DNA of 64,000 nucleotides from CAWDBV01 sp963800705 (GCA_963800705.1 CAWDBV010000005.1:558001-622000), one strand, 5' to 3'. Positions 1-10,468 are shown, numbered from the stretch's first letter. Notes: generated by a model not told the origin, from the sequence alone. Translations and numbers: made by a program.

Positions 1-354
1 AGCTTCGCGATCAGCGGCCGGCCGAGCGCGGTGAAGAGCGGGTAACCGCCGCCGTAGAGCGCGTTGGCCTTGATCGCCGGCAGCACGTACTCGCTCGGCG
101 AACTCCTCGCGCGCGTCGACCAGCACCGCCTCGACGGCGCCGAGGTCCTTGGCCTTGCCGGTGACGACGTCCCAGTCCTCGCCGGGCTGGCCGAGGTCGA
201 TGGTCAGCGCCACGACCTCGGCGTCGTAGGAGTCCTGGATCCACTTCAGCATCACGCTCGTGTCGAGCCCGCCCGAGTAGAGCAGCAGCACCTTGGCGAC
301 CTGGTCTGGATCGGCCTGGTAGGAGGCGATTCTGGGGTTTCTTTCCGGGCTCAC
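1..354 (-). CDS. argG: Argininosuccinate synthase, N-terminal part, cut by window edge and frameshifted
   Basis: Argininosuccinate synthase joins citrulline and aspartate using ATP in the cytosolic arginine pathway. Reading leftwards from a GTG at 354, the product shows the ATP-pyrophosphatase loop YSGGLDTSV, then KWIQDSYDAEVVALTIDLGQ, both typical of ArgG. The frame breaks near position 93, where one extra base separates REEFAE from the expected EYVLPAIKANALYGGGYPLF, which continues in another frame to the window edge. The break is probably a sequencing error, because both sides match the family. The gene lies downstream of argCJBD on the same strand and diverges from the sortase gene at 391. 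Confidence 0.9.
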   Translation of the reverse strand, partial: MSPERNPRIASYQADPDQVAKVLLLYSGGLDTSVMLKWIQDSYDAEVVALTIDLGQPGEDWDVVTGKAKDLGAVEAVLVDAREEFAERVRAAGDQGQRALRRRLPALHRARPAADREA

Positions 355-390
355 GGAGCGCCGAAGTGTGGCAGGGCGATAATCCCGCGA

Positions 391-1089
391 ATGCAGAGGT
401 TCACCCGTGTTCTCTCTACCGTCCTGATCACCGCCGGGCTCGTCGTGCTCGCCGACGCTGGGCTGACGCTGCTCTGGCAGGAGCCTCTCTCGGCCGCCTA
501 CGCCGAGTTCCAGCAGGGCAAGGCCGAGGACGAGCTCGCCCAGCTCGAGGACGAGTTCCCGAGCGCCGCCGACCTGGCCGCGGTCGCCGGCGTCAGCGGC
601 GACGTCGAGCGAACCGCGATCCTCGCGCAGCTGTTCAAACAGCGGGTCAAGATCGGCGACGCGATCGGGCGGATCGACATCGACCGCATCAACCTCGACA
701 TCGTGCTCATGCAGGGCACCGACACCTCGACCCTGCAGCGAGGCCCCGGCCACTACGAGGACACCCCGATGCCCGGCCAGGGCAAGACGACCGCGATCGC
801 CGGACACCGCACCACATACCTGGCGCCGTTTCGCCACATCGACGAGCTGAAGCCGGGCGACGAGATCCGGATCTCGATGCCCTACGCGGCGCTCACGTAC
901 ACGATGACCAAGAAGGAGATCGTCGATCCCGGCGACGTCGAGATCATCGACCCGGTCGGCTTCGAGCAGCTCGTGCTCACGGCCTGCCACCCCGTCCACA
1001 GCGCCGCGCAGCGCTACGCGGTGTTCGCGAAGCTGACCCGGATCGACGGCTTCGCGCCGGGCGGCACGGGCGCCTGGATCAGTCCGTAG
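391..1089 (+). CDS. Sortase, class D/E-like transpeptidase
   Basis: A 232-residue membrane-anchored sortase that would cleave a C-terminal sorting signal on secreted proteins and attach them to the wall or to each other. Residues 7-28 form one N-terminal hydrophobic anchor. The catalytic triad is visible as His139 in TAIAGHR, Cys199 in LTACHP and Arg208 in SAAQRY. The ATG at 391 was chosen because it starts directly before the anchor; a longer frame runs back through the argG promoter. It lies divergent from argG and converges on a small membrane protein. No LPxTG-type substrate was found nearby, so the substrate is unknown. The class assignment rests on general resemblance only. Confidence 0.85.
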   Translation: MQRFTRVLSTVLITAGLVVLADAGLTLLWQEPLSAAYAEFQQGKAEDELAQLEDEFPSAADLAAVAGVSGDVERTAILAQLFKQRVKIGDAIGRIDIDRINLDIVLMQGTDTSTLQRGPGHYEDTPMPGQGKTTAIAGHRTTYLAPFRHIDELKPGDEIRISMPYAALTYTMTKKEIVDPGDVEIIDPVGFEQLVLTACHPVHSAAQRYAVFAKLTRIDGFAPGGTGAWISP

Positions 1090-1092
1090 CCG

Positions 1093-1464
1093 CTAGAGCC
1101 CGGGGCCGGGCGCGGGGGTGCCGCCCGAGGGCGGCTGCTGCGGAGTCGTGCGGGTGGGCTGCGTCTGCGTCGTCGGCTGGGTCTGGGTGGTCGTCTGGCG
1201 GGTCGTGGTCTGTTCCTGGGTCGTTTCCTCTTCCTCTGTGGTCGTCTCCTCCTCGGTGATGCTCTCGAGCGTCACCGAGTCCTCGTCGTCGGAGGAGTCG
1301 TCGCCGCTGACGATGATGAATCCGACCACGAGGCCGATGATGATCGCGATCAGCGCCGCGATCAGCATCCGGTTGCCGCCGCCGCCGCCATCGTCGTAGT
1401 CGTCACCGCCTCGGCGCGGGTCGCCCTGGCCGCCGGGCATGACTCTGGTTCGGTCCTCGTTCAC
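1093..1464 (-). CDS. Small single-pass membrane protein with Thr/Glu-rich tail
   Basis: A 123-residue protein of unknown function. An acidic, glycine-rich N-terminus (residues 1-31) is followed by one transmembrane helix (about 33-53). A long low-complexity tail of Asp/Glu, then Thr/Glu/Gln, then Pro/Gly ends the protein. The positive charges before the helix and acidic residues after it suggest an N-in, C-out topology with the disordered tail outside. Start is GTG 1464; an internal ATG at 1440 is possible. It follows argD on the same strand with an 11-base gap and stops 3 bases from the convergent sortase. No family was recognised. Confidence 0.7.
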   Translation of the reverse strand: MNEDRTRVMPGGQGDPRRGGDDYDDGGGGGNRMLIAALIAIIIGLVVGFIIVSGDDSSDDEDSVTLESITEEETTTEEEETTQEQTTTRQTTTQTQPTTQTQPTRTTPQQPPSGGTPAPGPGL

Positions 1465-1475
1465 AGGCCGGGAAG

Positions 1476-2660
1476 CTAGCGAAGCACGCGGCCGAAGATC
1501 TCCAGCGCCTCGTCGACCTCGGTATCGCCGATCACGAGCGGCGGCAGCAGACGCAGCGTGCCGGGCACCGGGACGTTGACGACCAGGCCCTGCTCGAGCA
1601 GCGCGGCGACATCAGCGGCGGCGTCGCGGCCCTCGGCGAGCGCGACGCCGAGCATCAGGCCGCGGCCGCGCACCGACTCGACCCCGGGCAGCTCCTCGAG
1701 GCGCTCGATGAGCCTGCCCCCGAGCTCGCGCGCGTTGCGGAGCAGCTCGGGGTCGTCGATGACGTCGAAGGCGGCGAGCGCAGCGCGGGCGACGAGCGGG
1801 CCGCCGGCGAAGGTCGAGCCGTGGTCGCCGGGCTCGAGAACCTCGCCGAGCTCGGGCGTGCTGACCAGCGCGCCGACCGGGAGGCCGCCGCCGAGCGCTT
1901 TCGCGGTGGTGATCAGGTCGGGCCGGGCGGGCAGCTGCTCGTAGGCCCACAGCGATCCGGTCCGCCCCATCCCGGTCTGGATCTCGTCCAGCACCATCAG
2001 GGAACCACTTTCATCGGTGGCCTCGCGCGCGGCGACGATCACCTCCTCGGAGATCACGTTGACCCCCGTCTCGCCCTGGATCGGCTCGAGCATGACCGCC
2101 GCGGTGTTCTCATTCACAGCGGATTTCAGTGACCCGGGATCGCCTCGCGGCACGGCCACGAAGCCGGGCAGATAGGGCGCGAAGCTCTCGTTGTCGGAGA
2201 GCCCGGGGGTCGCCGAGAGCGAGCCCATCGTGCGGCCGTGGAAGGCGCCCTCGAGCACGACGATCTCGGGCTCCGCGATCCCCCGGCCGTGCGCGTGCTT
2301 TCGGACCAGCTTGATCGCGGCCTCGTTCGCCTCGGTGCCCGAGTTGCAGAGGAAGGCGCGGCCGCCGAGACTCGAGCGGCAGAGCCGCGCCGCGAGCTCG
2401 AGCCCGGGCCTCGAGTAGTAGAGATTGGAGACGTGGGTCAGCTCGCCGGCCTGCTCGCGGACCGCCTCGACGACCGCGGGGTGGCAGTGGCCGACCGAGC
2501 AGACCGAGATTCCGGCGAGAAAGTCCAGGTAGCGCTTGTCGTCGGCGTCCCAGAGGTAGGCCCCCTCGCCGCGCACGAACTCGACCGGCGCCCGCTTGTA
2601 GGTCGGCATCGCCCACTCCGACTCCAATGACTGCAGGTCCTGGATCCCGGATGCGCTCAC
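1476..2660 (-). CDS. argD: Acetylornithine aminotransferase
   Basis: A PLP-dependent class III aminotransferase of 394 residues that converts N-acetylglutamate semialdehyde and glutamate to N-acetylornithine. The cofactor site is clear: SGTEANEAAIK (about 107-117) binds phosphate, LDEIQTG contains Asp225, and TTAKALGGG contains the Schiff-base Lys254. Length is normal for ArgD. The GTG at 2660 is used; an in-frame ATG near residue 18 would give a shorter form. It is the fourth gene of argC-argJ-argB-argD, 13 bases after argB. ArgD enzymes often also act in lysine biosynthesis as succinyl-diaminopimelate aminotransferase, which cannot be decided from sequence. Confidence 0.95.
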   Translation of the reverse strand: MSASGIQDLQSLESEWAMPTYKRAPVEFVRGEGAYLWDADDKRYLDFLAGISVCSVGHCHPAVVEAVREQAGELTHVSNLYYSRPGLELAARLCRSSLGGRAFLCNSGTEANEAAIKLVRKHAHGRGIAEPEIVVLEGAFHGRTMGSLSATPGLSDNESFAPYLPGFVAVPRGDPGSLKSAVNENTAAVMLEPIQGETGVNVISEEVIVAAREATDESGSLMVLDEIQTGMGRTGSLWAYEQLPARPDLITTAKALGGGLPVGALVSTPELGEVLEPGDHGSTFAGGPLVARAALAAFDVIDDPELLRNARELGGRLIERLEELPGVESVRGRGLMLGVALAEGRDAAADVAALLEQGLVVNVPVPGTLRLLPPLVIGDTEVDEALEIFGRVLR

Positions 2661-2673
2661 GGGGCCGCCCCCC

Positions 2674-3527
<854 letters not shown>

Positions 3528-3531
<4 letters not shown>

Positions 3532-4706
3532 GTCGTGTACTCGGAGTTGATGGCCACGTACTCGGGGGTCAGGTCGCTGAAGAAGACGTGCGAGGAGCCG
3601 TCGCCGCGCCCGAGCTCGATGCTTAGCTCGGCCTCCGCCGCCTCGGAGCCGAGCTCGGTGGCCTCGATCGACTCCGGCCCGAGCTCCGGCAGCTCCTCGC
3701 CGGCGAGCGCCATACCGGCCGCCTGAGCAATCCGGCCCCAGTTGGGGTCGCGACCGTACAGCGCGGTCTTGACGAGCGGCGAATTTGCGATTGCACGCGC
3801 GACGCTCTCGGCCTCCTGCTCCGAGGCCGCGCCGGTGACCTCTATCCGCCCGACCCGGGTCGCGCCCTCGCCGTCGGCGACGATCTCGAGCGCGAGCTGG
3901 AGCAGGACGGCGTCGAGCAGCTCCGCGGGGAGCGGCTTGCCCGAGTTCCCGCTGGCCTGCAGCAGCACGGTGTCGTTGGTGCTCATCTGCCCGTCGACGG
4001 TGATCCGCTCGAACGACCCGGCGGTGGCGGCGCGCAGCACGGTATCCGCGTCCTCGACCACCGCGTCGGTCTGCACGAAGCAGAGCATGGTCGCGAACCC
4101 GGGCTCGATCATCCCGGCGCCCTTCGCCTGCGCGGAGATCGTGACGTCGCCGACCCGCAGCGCGCAGAGCTTCGGCGAACGGTCGGTGGTCCGGATCGCG
4201 GCGGCGAACTCGCGGCCCCAATCGGGCGAGATCTCCGCCGCGGCCTCGGCGATCCCGCTCCGAACCGATTCGATGTCGAGCGGGACGCCGATCGTCCCGG
4301 TCTCGGCGACCGCCACCCGTTCGGCGGGCAGCGCGAGCCTCTCGGCGGCGGCCTCCTGCATCGCGACCGCATCGGCGTAGCCCTGCTCACCGGTGGCGGC
4401 GTTGGCGTTGCCCGAGTTGACGACCACGGCGCGGATCGAGCCCTGCTCGCAGCGCTCGCGGCAGACCCGGACCGGGGCCGCCGCGGCCGCGTTGCGGGTC
4501 AGGAGCAGCGCCGAGGAGACCTCCGCGAACTCGCCGGGATCGCAGCTGACGATGCCGAGGTCGGTGCTGCCGCCGTCCTTGAGCCCGCACGAGACGCCGG
4601 CGGCGGCGAAGCCGTTGGCGAGCCGCGCCGGGTCGAGCTCTTCGACGCCGTCGGGCGGGGTCACCCAGCGCGAGCGAAAAAAGGTGGTTGTGTCGGCGCC
4701 GCTCAC
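3528..4706 (-). CDS. argJ: Bifunctional glutamate N-acetyltransferase / ornithine acetyltransferase
   Basis: ArgJ transfers acetyl from N-acetylornithine to glutamate, recycling acetyl groups in the cyclic arginine pathway. The 392-residue precursor should cleave itself between Ala205 and Thr206 in GMIEPGFATML; Thr206 becomes the nucleophile of the beta chain. NSGNANAATG (97-106) is the oxyanion-hole region. Product length is normal. It overlaps argC upstream and argB downstream by four bases each. Whether it is bifunctional or only uses acetylornithine depends on whether a separate argA exists, and none is visible in this window. Confidence 0.95.
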
Positions 4707-5698
4707 GAGATGCCGGCCCCCTCGTCGAGCCCGAGCATCAGGTTGAGGTTCTGGAGGGCCTGCCCCGAGGCGCCCTTCCAGAGGTTGTCGATCGCGGCGA
4801 AGACCAGAACCCGGCCGCCGTCGTCGGTCGCGGCGTGGATCCGGCAGAGGTTGGTCTCGCGGACTTCGCTGACCTGCGGCGGGCCCTCCGCCATCTCGAC
4901 GAAGCGCTCGCCGGCATAGCGTTGCTCGTAGAGGCCGGTCAGCTCATCGTCGCCCACCGGCCGCGAGGTGCTCACGTAGCAGCTCACCAGCTCGCCCTGG
5001 TCGAAGGGCAGCAGGTGTGGCACGAAGGTGAGTCCGGGACCGCTGCCCTGCAGCGCGGCCAGCTCCTGGGCGATCTCGGGCTCGTGGCGGTGCCCCTCGG
5101 TCCCGTAGGGGGCGTGGTCCTCGCGGTCCTTGAACGGGCCCATCTCCTCGGCTGCACCGCGGCCGGCGCCAGAGACGCCCGACTTCGCGTCGACGATCAC
5201 GTCGTCGATCAGCCCCTGCTCGGCGAGCGGCGCGAGTGCGAGCAGGGTCGCGGTCGGGTAGCAGCCGGGGTTGGCGACCAGCTCCGCGTCACCGATAGCT
5301 CCGCGGTAGAGCTCGGTGAGCCCGTAGACGGCGCCGTCGAGCAGGCCGGGATCGCCGTGCGGCCCGTACCAGCGCTCGTAGGTCGGGACGTCGCGGAGCC
5401 GGAAGTCGGCGGAGAGGTCGACGACCTGGATCCCGAGCCCGCGGAGCTCGGCGATCACCGGCGCCGAGGCGCCGTGCGGGTAGCCGACGATCGCGGCGTC
5501 GATGCCCTCGAGCGCGCCCAGGTCGAGCTCCTCTATCTCGAGCAACACCTCGTACTGCGGGTAGAGCTCGTCGAGCCGCTTGCCGACCTCGCTGCGGCCG
5601 GTGACCTTCGCGAGATCGAGCTCGGGGTGCCGGTGGACGAGCTCGGCGGCGAGCGCGCCCGCGTAGCCCGTGGCTCCTGCTACGAGAACCTCAGTCAC
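4703..5698 (-). CDS. argC: N-acetyl-gamma-glutamyl-phosphate reductase
   Basis: A 331-residue NADPH-dependent reductase that makes N-acetylglutamate semialdehyde. The Rossmann motif GATGYAG is at residues 8-14 and the catalytic Cys146 is in NPGCYPTA. A later HRHEPEI segment carries the family histidine. Start is GTG 5698. The true end of pheT (5691) overlaps this start by 8 bases, so phenylalanyl-tRNA synthetase and arginine biosynthesis genes form one tightly packed transcript. It is first in the argCJBD order. Confidence 0.96.
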   Translation of the reverse strand: MTEVLVAGATGYAGALAAELVHRHPELDLAKVTGRSEVGKRLDELYPQYEVLLEIEELDLGALEGIDAAIVGYPHGASAPVIAELRGLGIQVVDLSADFRLRDVPTYERWYGPHGDPGLLDGAVYGLTELYRGAIGDAELVANPGCYPTATLLALAPLAEQGLIDDVIVDAKSGVSGAGRGAAEEMGPFKDREDHAPYGTEGHRHEPEIAQELAALQGSGPGLTFVPHLLPFDQGELVSCYVSTSRPVGDDELTGLYEQRYAGERFVEMAEGPPQVSEVRETNLCRIHAATDDGGRVLVFAAIDNLWKGASGQALQNLNLMLGLDEGAGIS

Positions 5699-8178
5699 GG
5701 AGCGACCCCCCGATCCCCTCCAGGGAGCCGGCGATCGCGCCGCGCCGTTCAGCGACCTCGTCGTCGGTCAAGGTCCGGTCGGGGGCGCGGAAGACGAGCC
5801 GCAGGGCGAGGCTCGACCTTCCCCTCCCCGACCTGCTCGCCCTCGTAGCGGTCGAAGACCTCCGCGGTGCGCAGGTTCTCGCCCCCCGCCTCGAGGACGA
5901 GCTCGCGCACCCGCGCCGCGGGCACCCCGGACGGGACCACGACCGCGATGTCTTGGTGGACGGGCGGGAAGCTGATCACGTCCTCGTAGGTCTCCAGCCC
6001 CGCCGTCGAGGCGGCGACGAGCTCCGCCGCCCAGACCTCGAACGCGACCGCTCCCGGCAGGTCCCAGGCGCGGGCGACGAGCGGGTGCAGCTCGCCGATC
6101 CATCCGGCGTGGAGATCGCCGAAGCGCACCAGCGCCGAGCGCCCGGGATGCAGGAAGGGCTCGGGCGCCTCGGGAACCGCGACCTCGAGCGGCGTCCCGC
6201 TCGCGGCGGCGAGCGATTCGAGGATCGCCTTGCCGGCGAAGAAGTCGGGGTCGCTTTGATCTCCATCGCGCCAGCCGGGTGACGCCGGGCCGGAGAGCAG
6301 GCAGCCGAGGTGGTGCGGCTCGTACGCGGGCGCGGGCACGTCGCCGAGAAAGGTTCCCCCCAGCGTTCCGGCCCCGGCGGCCGCCTTGCGGTTCGGATCG
6401 GGCTCCGGGTGGTAGACGCGAGCGGACTCGAACAGCCGCACCCGCTCGGCGCCGCGGGAGAGATTGAGGCGCGCGGCATCGAGCAGACCGCCGAGCAGCG
6501 TCGTCCGCAGCACCGATTGCTCGGCCGACAGCGGGTTCGAGATCTCGATGCTGTTGCGCCGCGGGTCATCGCCGGCGAGCCGCAGCCGGTCGGAGAGCCC
6601 CGGGTCGTTGAAGCTCCAGGCGACGATCTCGTCGCAGCCGAGGTCGCGGAGCTCGTCCTCGGCGCGCCGCAGGAGCAACTGCTCGCGAGTCAGCGCACCG
6701 ACATGCTCGCCGGTGCCCGGCAGCGTCGAGGGGAGCGCGGTGTCGAGTTCGTTGACGCGGGCGACCTCCTCGATCAGATCGACCTCGCGCCAGACGTCGT
6801 AGTGGCGCTCGAACGGGACGGTCACGGTGAGCACGTCGCCCTTGCCCTTGACCTGGACCTCGAAGCCGAGCCGCTCGAGGCTCTCCGCGCAGCGGCCGGA
6901 GTCGATCGCCATCCCGAGCAGCGCCTCGACCCGCTCGACCCTGAGCTCGATCACGTGCTGTTCGGGGATTTCGCCGGTGACGTCGATCGTCCCCGGGACC
7001 AGCTTCGCGCCGCAGAGCTCCGTGAGCAGCTTCGAGGCGACGGCCTGACCGCGGAGCGCGAGCTCGGGGTGGAGCTGCTTCTCGAACCGCCCCGAGGCCT
7101 CCGAGCGCAGCGCCAGCTTGCGCGAGGTGCGGAGGATGTTGACCCCGTCCCAGTTCGCGACCTCGAGCAGGACGCGGGTCGTGTCCGGGCTCACCTCGGA
7201 GGCCGCGCCGCCCATGATCCCGGCGATCCCCGAGGGGCCCTCGGCGTCGTAGATCAGAACGGCTTCGTCGTCGAAGCTGCGCTCGACCCCGTCCAGGGTC
7301 TCGAGCTTTTCGCCCTTCTTCGCAGTGTCGACGACCAGCTTGCCGCCCGCGACCTCGTCGAGGTCGTAGGCGTGCATCGGCTGCCCGATCTCGAGCATCG
7401 CGTAGTTGGTGATGTCGACAACGTTGTTGATCGGCCGCTGGCCTGCGGCGAGCAGCCGTGCCTTCAGCCAGGCCGGCGAGGGCCCGACCTTCACGTCGGT
7501 GAAGACCCGCGCTGTGAAACGCGGGCAGAGCTCGGGAACCTTGACCTCGACCGAGGCGAGGTCGTCCACGTCCCCCTCCCCGTCCGCCTTCGCGTCGTCG
7601 TCCCAGGGAGCGGCGGCGAGATCGGCGTCGCTGATCGCATGCAGCTCGCGGGCGACGCCGTAGACGGCGAGGCAGTCGGGCCGGTTCGAGGTCACCTCGA
7701 GCTCGAGCACCGACTCGGCGACCGGCAGCACCTCGCCGAGCGGCGCGCCGGGCTCCGCTTCCCCATCCAGCACCATGATCCCGTCGGCATCGTCGCCGAG
7801 CTCGAGCTCGGTCTCGGAGAGGATCATTCCGTCGGATTCGACGCCCCGGAGCTTGGCCTTCTTGAGCTTGTCGCCGCTCGGCAGCACCGCGCCCGGCAGC
7901 GCCACCGGCACGAGCTGCCCGGCGGCGACGTTCGGGGCGCCGCAGACAATCGTCCGCGTCCCGTCGCCGGTGTCGACCTCGCAGACGCTGAGCTTGTCGG
8001 CGTCGGGGTGCTTTGAGACCTCGAGCACCTTGCCGATCACGAAGCCGTCGGCGCTGCCGCCGCCGGGATCGGCGACCCGCTCGACCTCGGTGCCGGTCAT
8101 CGCGAGCCGCTCGGCGATCCGCTCCGGGTCCCAGCCCGGGTCGGAGTAGCTGGTCAGCCATGTCACCGGAACCTTCAT
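5691..8178 (-). CDS. pheT: Phenylalanine-tRNA ligase beta subunit (C-terminal frameshift)
   Basis: The beta subunit of the alpha2-beta2 phenylalanyl-tRNA synthetase. Domains in order are an EMAP/OB tRNA-binding domain (about 46-130), the B3/B4 editing region, B5, and the C-terminal FDX-ACB anticodon-binding domain. The frame breaks near 5815, inside EGEQVGEGKV. With one extra base removed, the product continues SLALRLVFRAPDRTLTD and ends RDEVAERRG...GSLRD with a stop at 5691, giving about 828 residues, the usual length. The ATG at 8178 overlaps the pheS stop as ATGA. The break is most likely a sequence error in an essential gene. Confidence 0.95.
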
Positions 8179-9323
8179 GCGAACTGCCCCAGCACGCGGA
8201 CGTCGTTCTCGACGAACAGCCTCAGGTCCGGCAGCCCGTGGAGCAGCATCGCCATGCGCTCGATCCCGAACCCGAACGCGAAGCCCTGGACCTTCTCGGG
8301 GTCGTAGCCGTTGTCGCCGACGAACCCGAGCACGTTCGGATCGACCATCCCGGCGCCGCCGACCTCGATCCAGCCCACGCCCTTGCAGAGCGAGCAGCGC
8401 GAGCCGTCGTCGAGCTTCCCGGAGCCGTCGCAGACATAACAGGAGACGTCGAACTCGACGCTCGGCTCGGTGAACGGGAAGAAGTGGGGCCGCATCCGCG
8501 CCTCGCGGCCCTCCCCGAACAGCCCGCTCAGCATCGCGGCCAGCGTCCCCTGAAGGTCGGCAAGCGTGATCCCCTCGCCGATCGCGAGCCCCTCCATCTG
8601 GTGGAACATCGGCAGGTGGGTCGCGTCGACGGTGTCGCGCCGGTAGGTCTTGCCCGGCACCGCAACGAAGATCGGCGGGCCCTGCGCCTCCATCGCCCTG
8701 ATCTGCATCGGCGAGGTGTGGGTGCGGAGCATGACCAGCTCCTCATCGGGGGTGTCCGGGCCCTCGGCCTTGCCCTTGCCCGCGCCGCGGGCGGCCTTCA
8801 GCGCCGCCTTCGACAGCGCGCCCGGGGCGACGTAGAGGGTGTCCTGCTCCATCCGCGCCGGGTGCCCGGGCGGGTGGTTGAGCGCGGTGAAGTTGTAGTA
8901 GTCGATCTCGACCTCGGGCCCCTCGAGGATCCGGTAGCCGAGCCCGACCATCGTGTCCTCGATCAAGCGCCGGGTTCGCGTCACCAGATGCAGGTGGCCG
9001 GGCGGCAGTGCCGGGGCGCCGGGCAGGGTCACGTCGACGGTGTCCTCTCCGATCGACTCGCTGAGCTCGGCCGAATCGAGCGCCTCGCCGCGCTCGGCGA
9101 TCTGCGCCTCGAGTGCCTGCCGCGCCTCGTTGCCGGCCTTGCCGACCGGGCCGCGCTGCTCGGCGGGGAGGTCGGCGATCCCGCGCAGGATCGACGTCAG
9201 CTCGGCCTTGCGGCCGAGGTAGTTGACCCGCAGCTCCTCGAGCGCGGCGCTGTCGGGCGCCGAGGCGATCGCCTGCTCCGCTTCGCCGCGCAGCTCCGCG
9301 ATTCGATCAGTCGTCTCAGCCAT
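8175..9323 (-). CDS. pheS: Phenylalanine-tRNA ligase alpha subunit
   Basis: The catalytic alpha subunit, a class II synthetase of 382 residues. An N-terminal coiled coil (1-80) precedes the core. Motif 2 and active-site signatures include NHPPGHPARMEQDTLY, LRTHTSPMQIR, HQMEGL and GFGIERMAML. Two CxxC pairs near the C-terminus (CYVCDG and CSLCKG) could bind zinc, as in some PheS proteins. It is longer than usual because about 25 Ala/Gly/Lys-rich residues are inserted between DTLYVAPG and LVMLRTHTSP. It is translationally coupled to pheT and overlaps trmH by 8 bases. Confidence 0.96.
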   Translation of the reverse strand: MAETTDRIAELRGEAEQAIASAPDSAALEELRVNYLGRKAELTSILRGIADLPAEQRGPVGKAGNEARQALEAQIAERGEALDSAELSESIGEDTVDVTLPGAPALPPGHLHLVTRTRRLIEDTMVGLGYRILEGPEVEIDYYNFTALNHPPGHPARMEQDTLYVAPGALSKAALKAARGAGKGKAEGPDTPDEELVMLRTHTSPMQIRAMEAQGPPIFVAVPGKTYRRDTVDATHLPMFHQMEGLAIGEGITLADLQGTLAAMLSGLFGEGREARMRPHFFPFTEPSVEFDVSCYVCDGSGKLDDGSRCSLCKGVGWIEVGGAGMVDPNVLGFVGDNGYDPEKVQGFAFGFGIERMAMLLHGLPDLRLFVENDVRVLGQFA

Positions 9324-10038
9324 TTCCGCTCACCCCGCGCGACGATATCCCTTGAAGTGCGATCGCAGCCGCCGCGCCCACGTTGAGCGACTCGGCGCCG
9401 GGCCGGAGCGGAATCGTCACCGACAGCTCGCAGCTCTCGAGCAGCTCGGGCGGCAGCCCCTCGCGCTCGGAGCCGAGGCAGAGCGTCAGCGGCTCGGCCG
9501 GGATCGACTCGAGCGGCTCGCCGCCATGGGCCACTAGCGCGACCCGAGGCTCGGGCGTGTCCCCGATCCCCGCCCTCGCGATCGGCTGCGAGAACAGCGC
9601 CCCCATGCTCGCCCGCACGGCCTTCGGCGAGAACGGATCGGCGCTGCCGGGGCCGAGGACGACGGTGCCGGTGACGAGCGCGGCGGCGCTGCGGACGACC
9701 GCGCCGACGTTCGCCGGGTCGCCGAGCTCGTGCAAGTAGACGGCCACCGGCCCCGAGACTGGGGCTTCCTCGATCGGCCAGATCCCGATCGCGCGCGTTC
9801 CCGAGCCGAGCGTCGAGACCGCGTCGAGCAGCTCCGGCTCGACCTCGGTGCCGCCGAGCCCCGATCCGGCCGCGCTGAGCAACTCGACCGGCTCGCGGCC
9901 GGCGGCGCGCGCGGCCTCGACCAGGTCCTCGCCCTCGCCGGTGAACAGCGATTCGCGCTCGCGGTGCTTTCGCTGCTGCAGCTTGCGCACCAGCTTCAGC
10001 TTCTCGTTCTGTGGGCTTGTTATGGGAGATTCATTCAT
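9316..10038 (-). CDS. TrmH/SpoU family RNA 2'-O-methyltransferase
   Basis: A knotted (SPOUT) RNA ribose methyltransferase of 240 residues using S-adenosylmethionine, probably acting on 23S rRNA or tRNA. The three family motifs are present: ELGDPANVGAVVRSAA, LCLGSEREGLP and IPLRPGAESLNVGAAAA. The N-terminal substrate-binding domain begins SPQNEKLKLVRKLQQRKHRERE. Start is the ATG at 10038; a longer frame runs back through a terminator hairpin and is not believable. It sits between rplT and pheS, as in many actinobacteria, where it resembles TsnR-type genes. The exact nucleotide target cannot be named. Confidence 0.88.
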   Translation of the reverse strand: MNESPITSPQNEKLKLVRKLQQRKHRERESLFTGEGEDLVEAARAAGREPVELLSAAGSGLGGTEVEPELLDAVSTLGSGTRAIGIWPIEEAPVSGPVAVYLHELGDPANVGAVVRSAAALVTGTVVLGPGSADPFSPKAVRASMGALFSQPIARAGIGDTPEPRVALVAHGGEPLESIPAEPLTLCLGSEREGLPPELLESCELSVTIPLRPGAESLNVGAAAAIALQGISSRGVSGNG

Positions 10039-10051
10039 GTTGGTCAGGCCA

Positions 10052-10084
10052 TAAAAAAGGGCGGTACCGCTCTGCGGTCCGCCC
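10052..10084 (-). terminator. Rho-independent terminator after rplT
   Basis: On the minus strand a GC-rich hairpin (GGGCGGACCGC, loop AGA, GCGGTACCGCCC with one bulged base) is followed directly by six T residues. It lies 25 bases after the rplT stop and 14 bases before the trmH start. It probably ends or attenuates the infC-rpmI-rplT transcript and sets the level of the downstream trmH-pheST-arg genes. Confidence 0.85.
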
Positions 10085-10108
10085 GGGGAAGTGAATATGA
10101 GGCCTCGG

Positions 10109-10468
10109 CTAGCTCGCCTGGGCCTCCCGGGCAGTCTCCACAAATCGGCGGAATCCATCGCGGTCGTTGACCGCGATGTCCGCCAGCATCTTGCGGTTCA
10201 CCTCGACGCCGGCCTCGGTGAGACCGTGCATGAGCTCGGAGTAGGTCATCCCCTCCTGCCGCGCCGCGGCGTTGATCCGCACGATCCAGAGCCGTCGGAA
10301 CTCGCGCTTGCGGACGCGCCGGTCGCGGTAGGCGTACTGGCCCGAGCGCTGCAGCTGCTCGCGCGCGGCCCGGTGGCTGGTCCGCTTCTGTCCGAAGTAA
10401 CCCTTCGCCTGCTTGAGGGTCTTCTTGCGGCGGCGCCGCGAGGCGACCGATGACGTCGAGCGCGGCAT
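10109..10468 (-). CDS. rplT: 50S ribosomal protein L20
   Basis: A 119-residue ribosomal protein that binds 23S rRNA early in large-subunit assembly. The basic N-terminus (SVASRRRRKKTLKQAKGY) and RDRRVRKREFRRLWIVRINAA are characteristic, as is YSELMHGL near the C-terminus. The ATG at 10468 shares one base with the rpmI stop. It is the last gene of infC-rpmI-rplT and is followed by a strong terminator. L20 commonly represses this operon in other bacteria; no leader structure was identified here. Confidence 0.97.
   Translation of the reverse strand: MPRSTSSVASRRRRKKTLKQAKGYFGQKRTSHRAAREQLQRSGQYAYRDRRVRKREFRRLWIVRINAAARQEGMTYSELMHGLTEAGVEVNRKMLADIAVNDRDGFRRFVETAREAQAS

Noticed and set aside
6310..8016. 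Long open frame (568 codons) on the plus strand opposite pheT
   Set aside because: It is antisense to a complete conserved gene, has Arg/Asp/Leu-rich composition typical of GC-rich shadow frames, and no ribosome-binding site.
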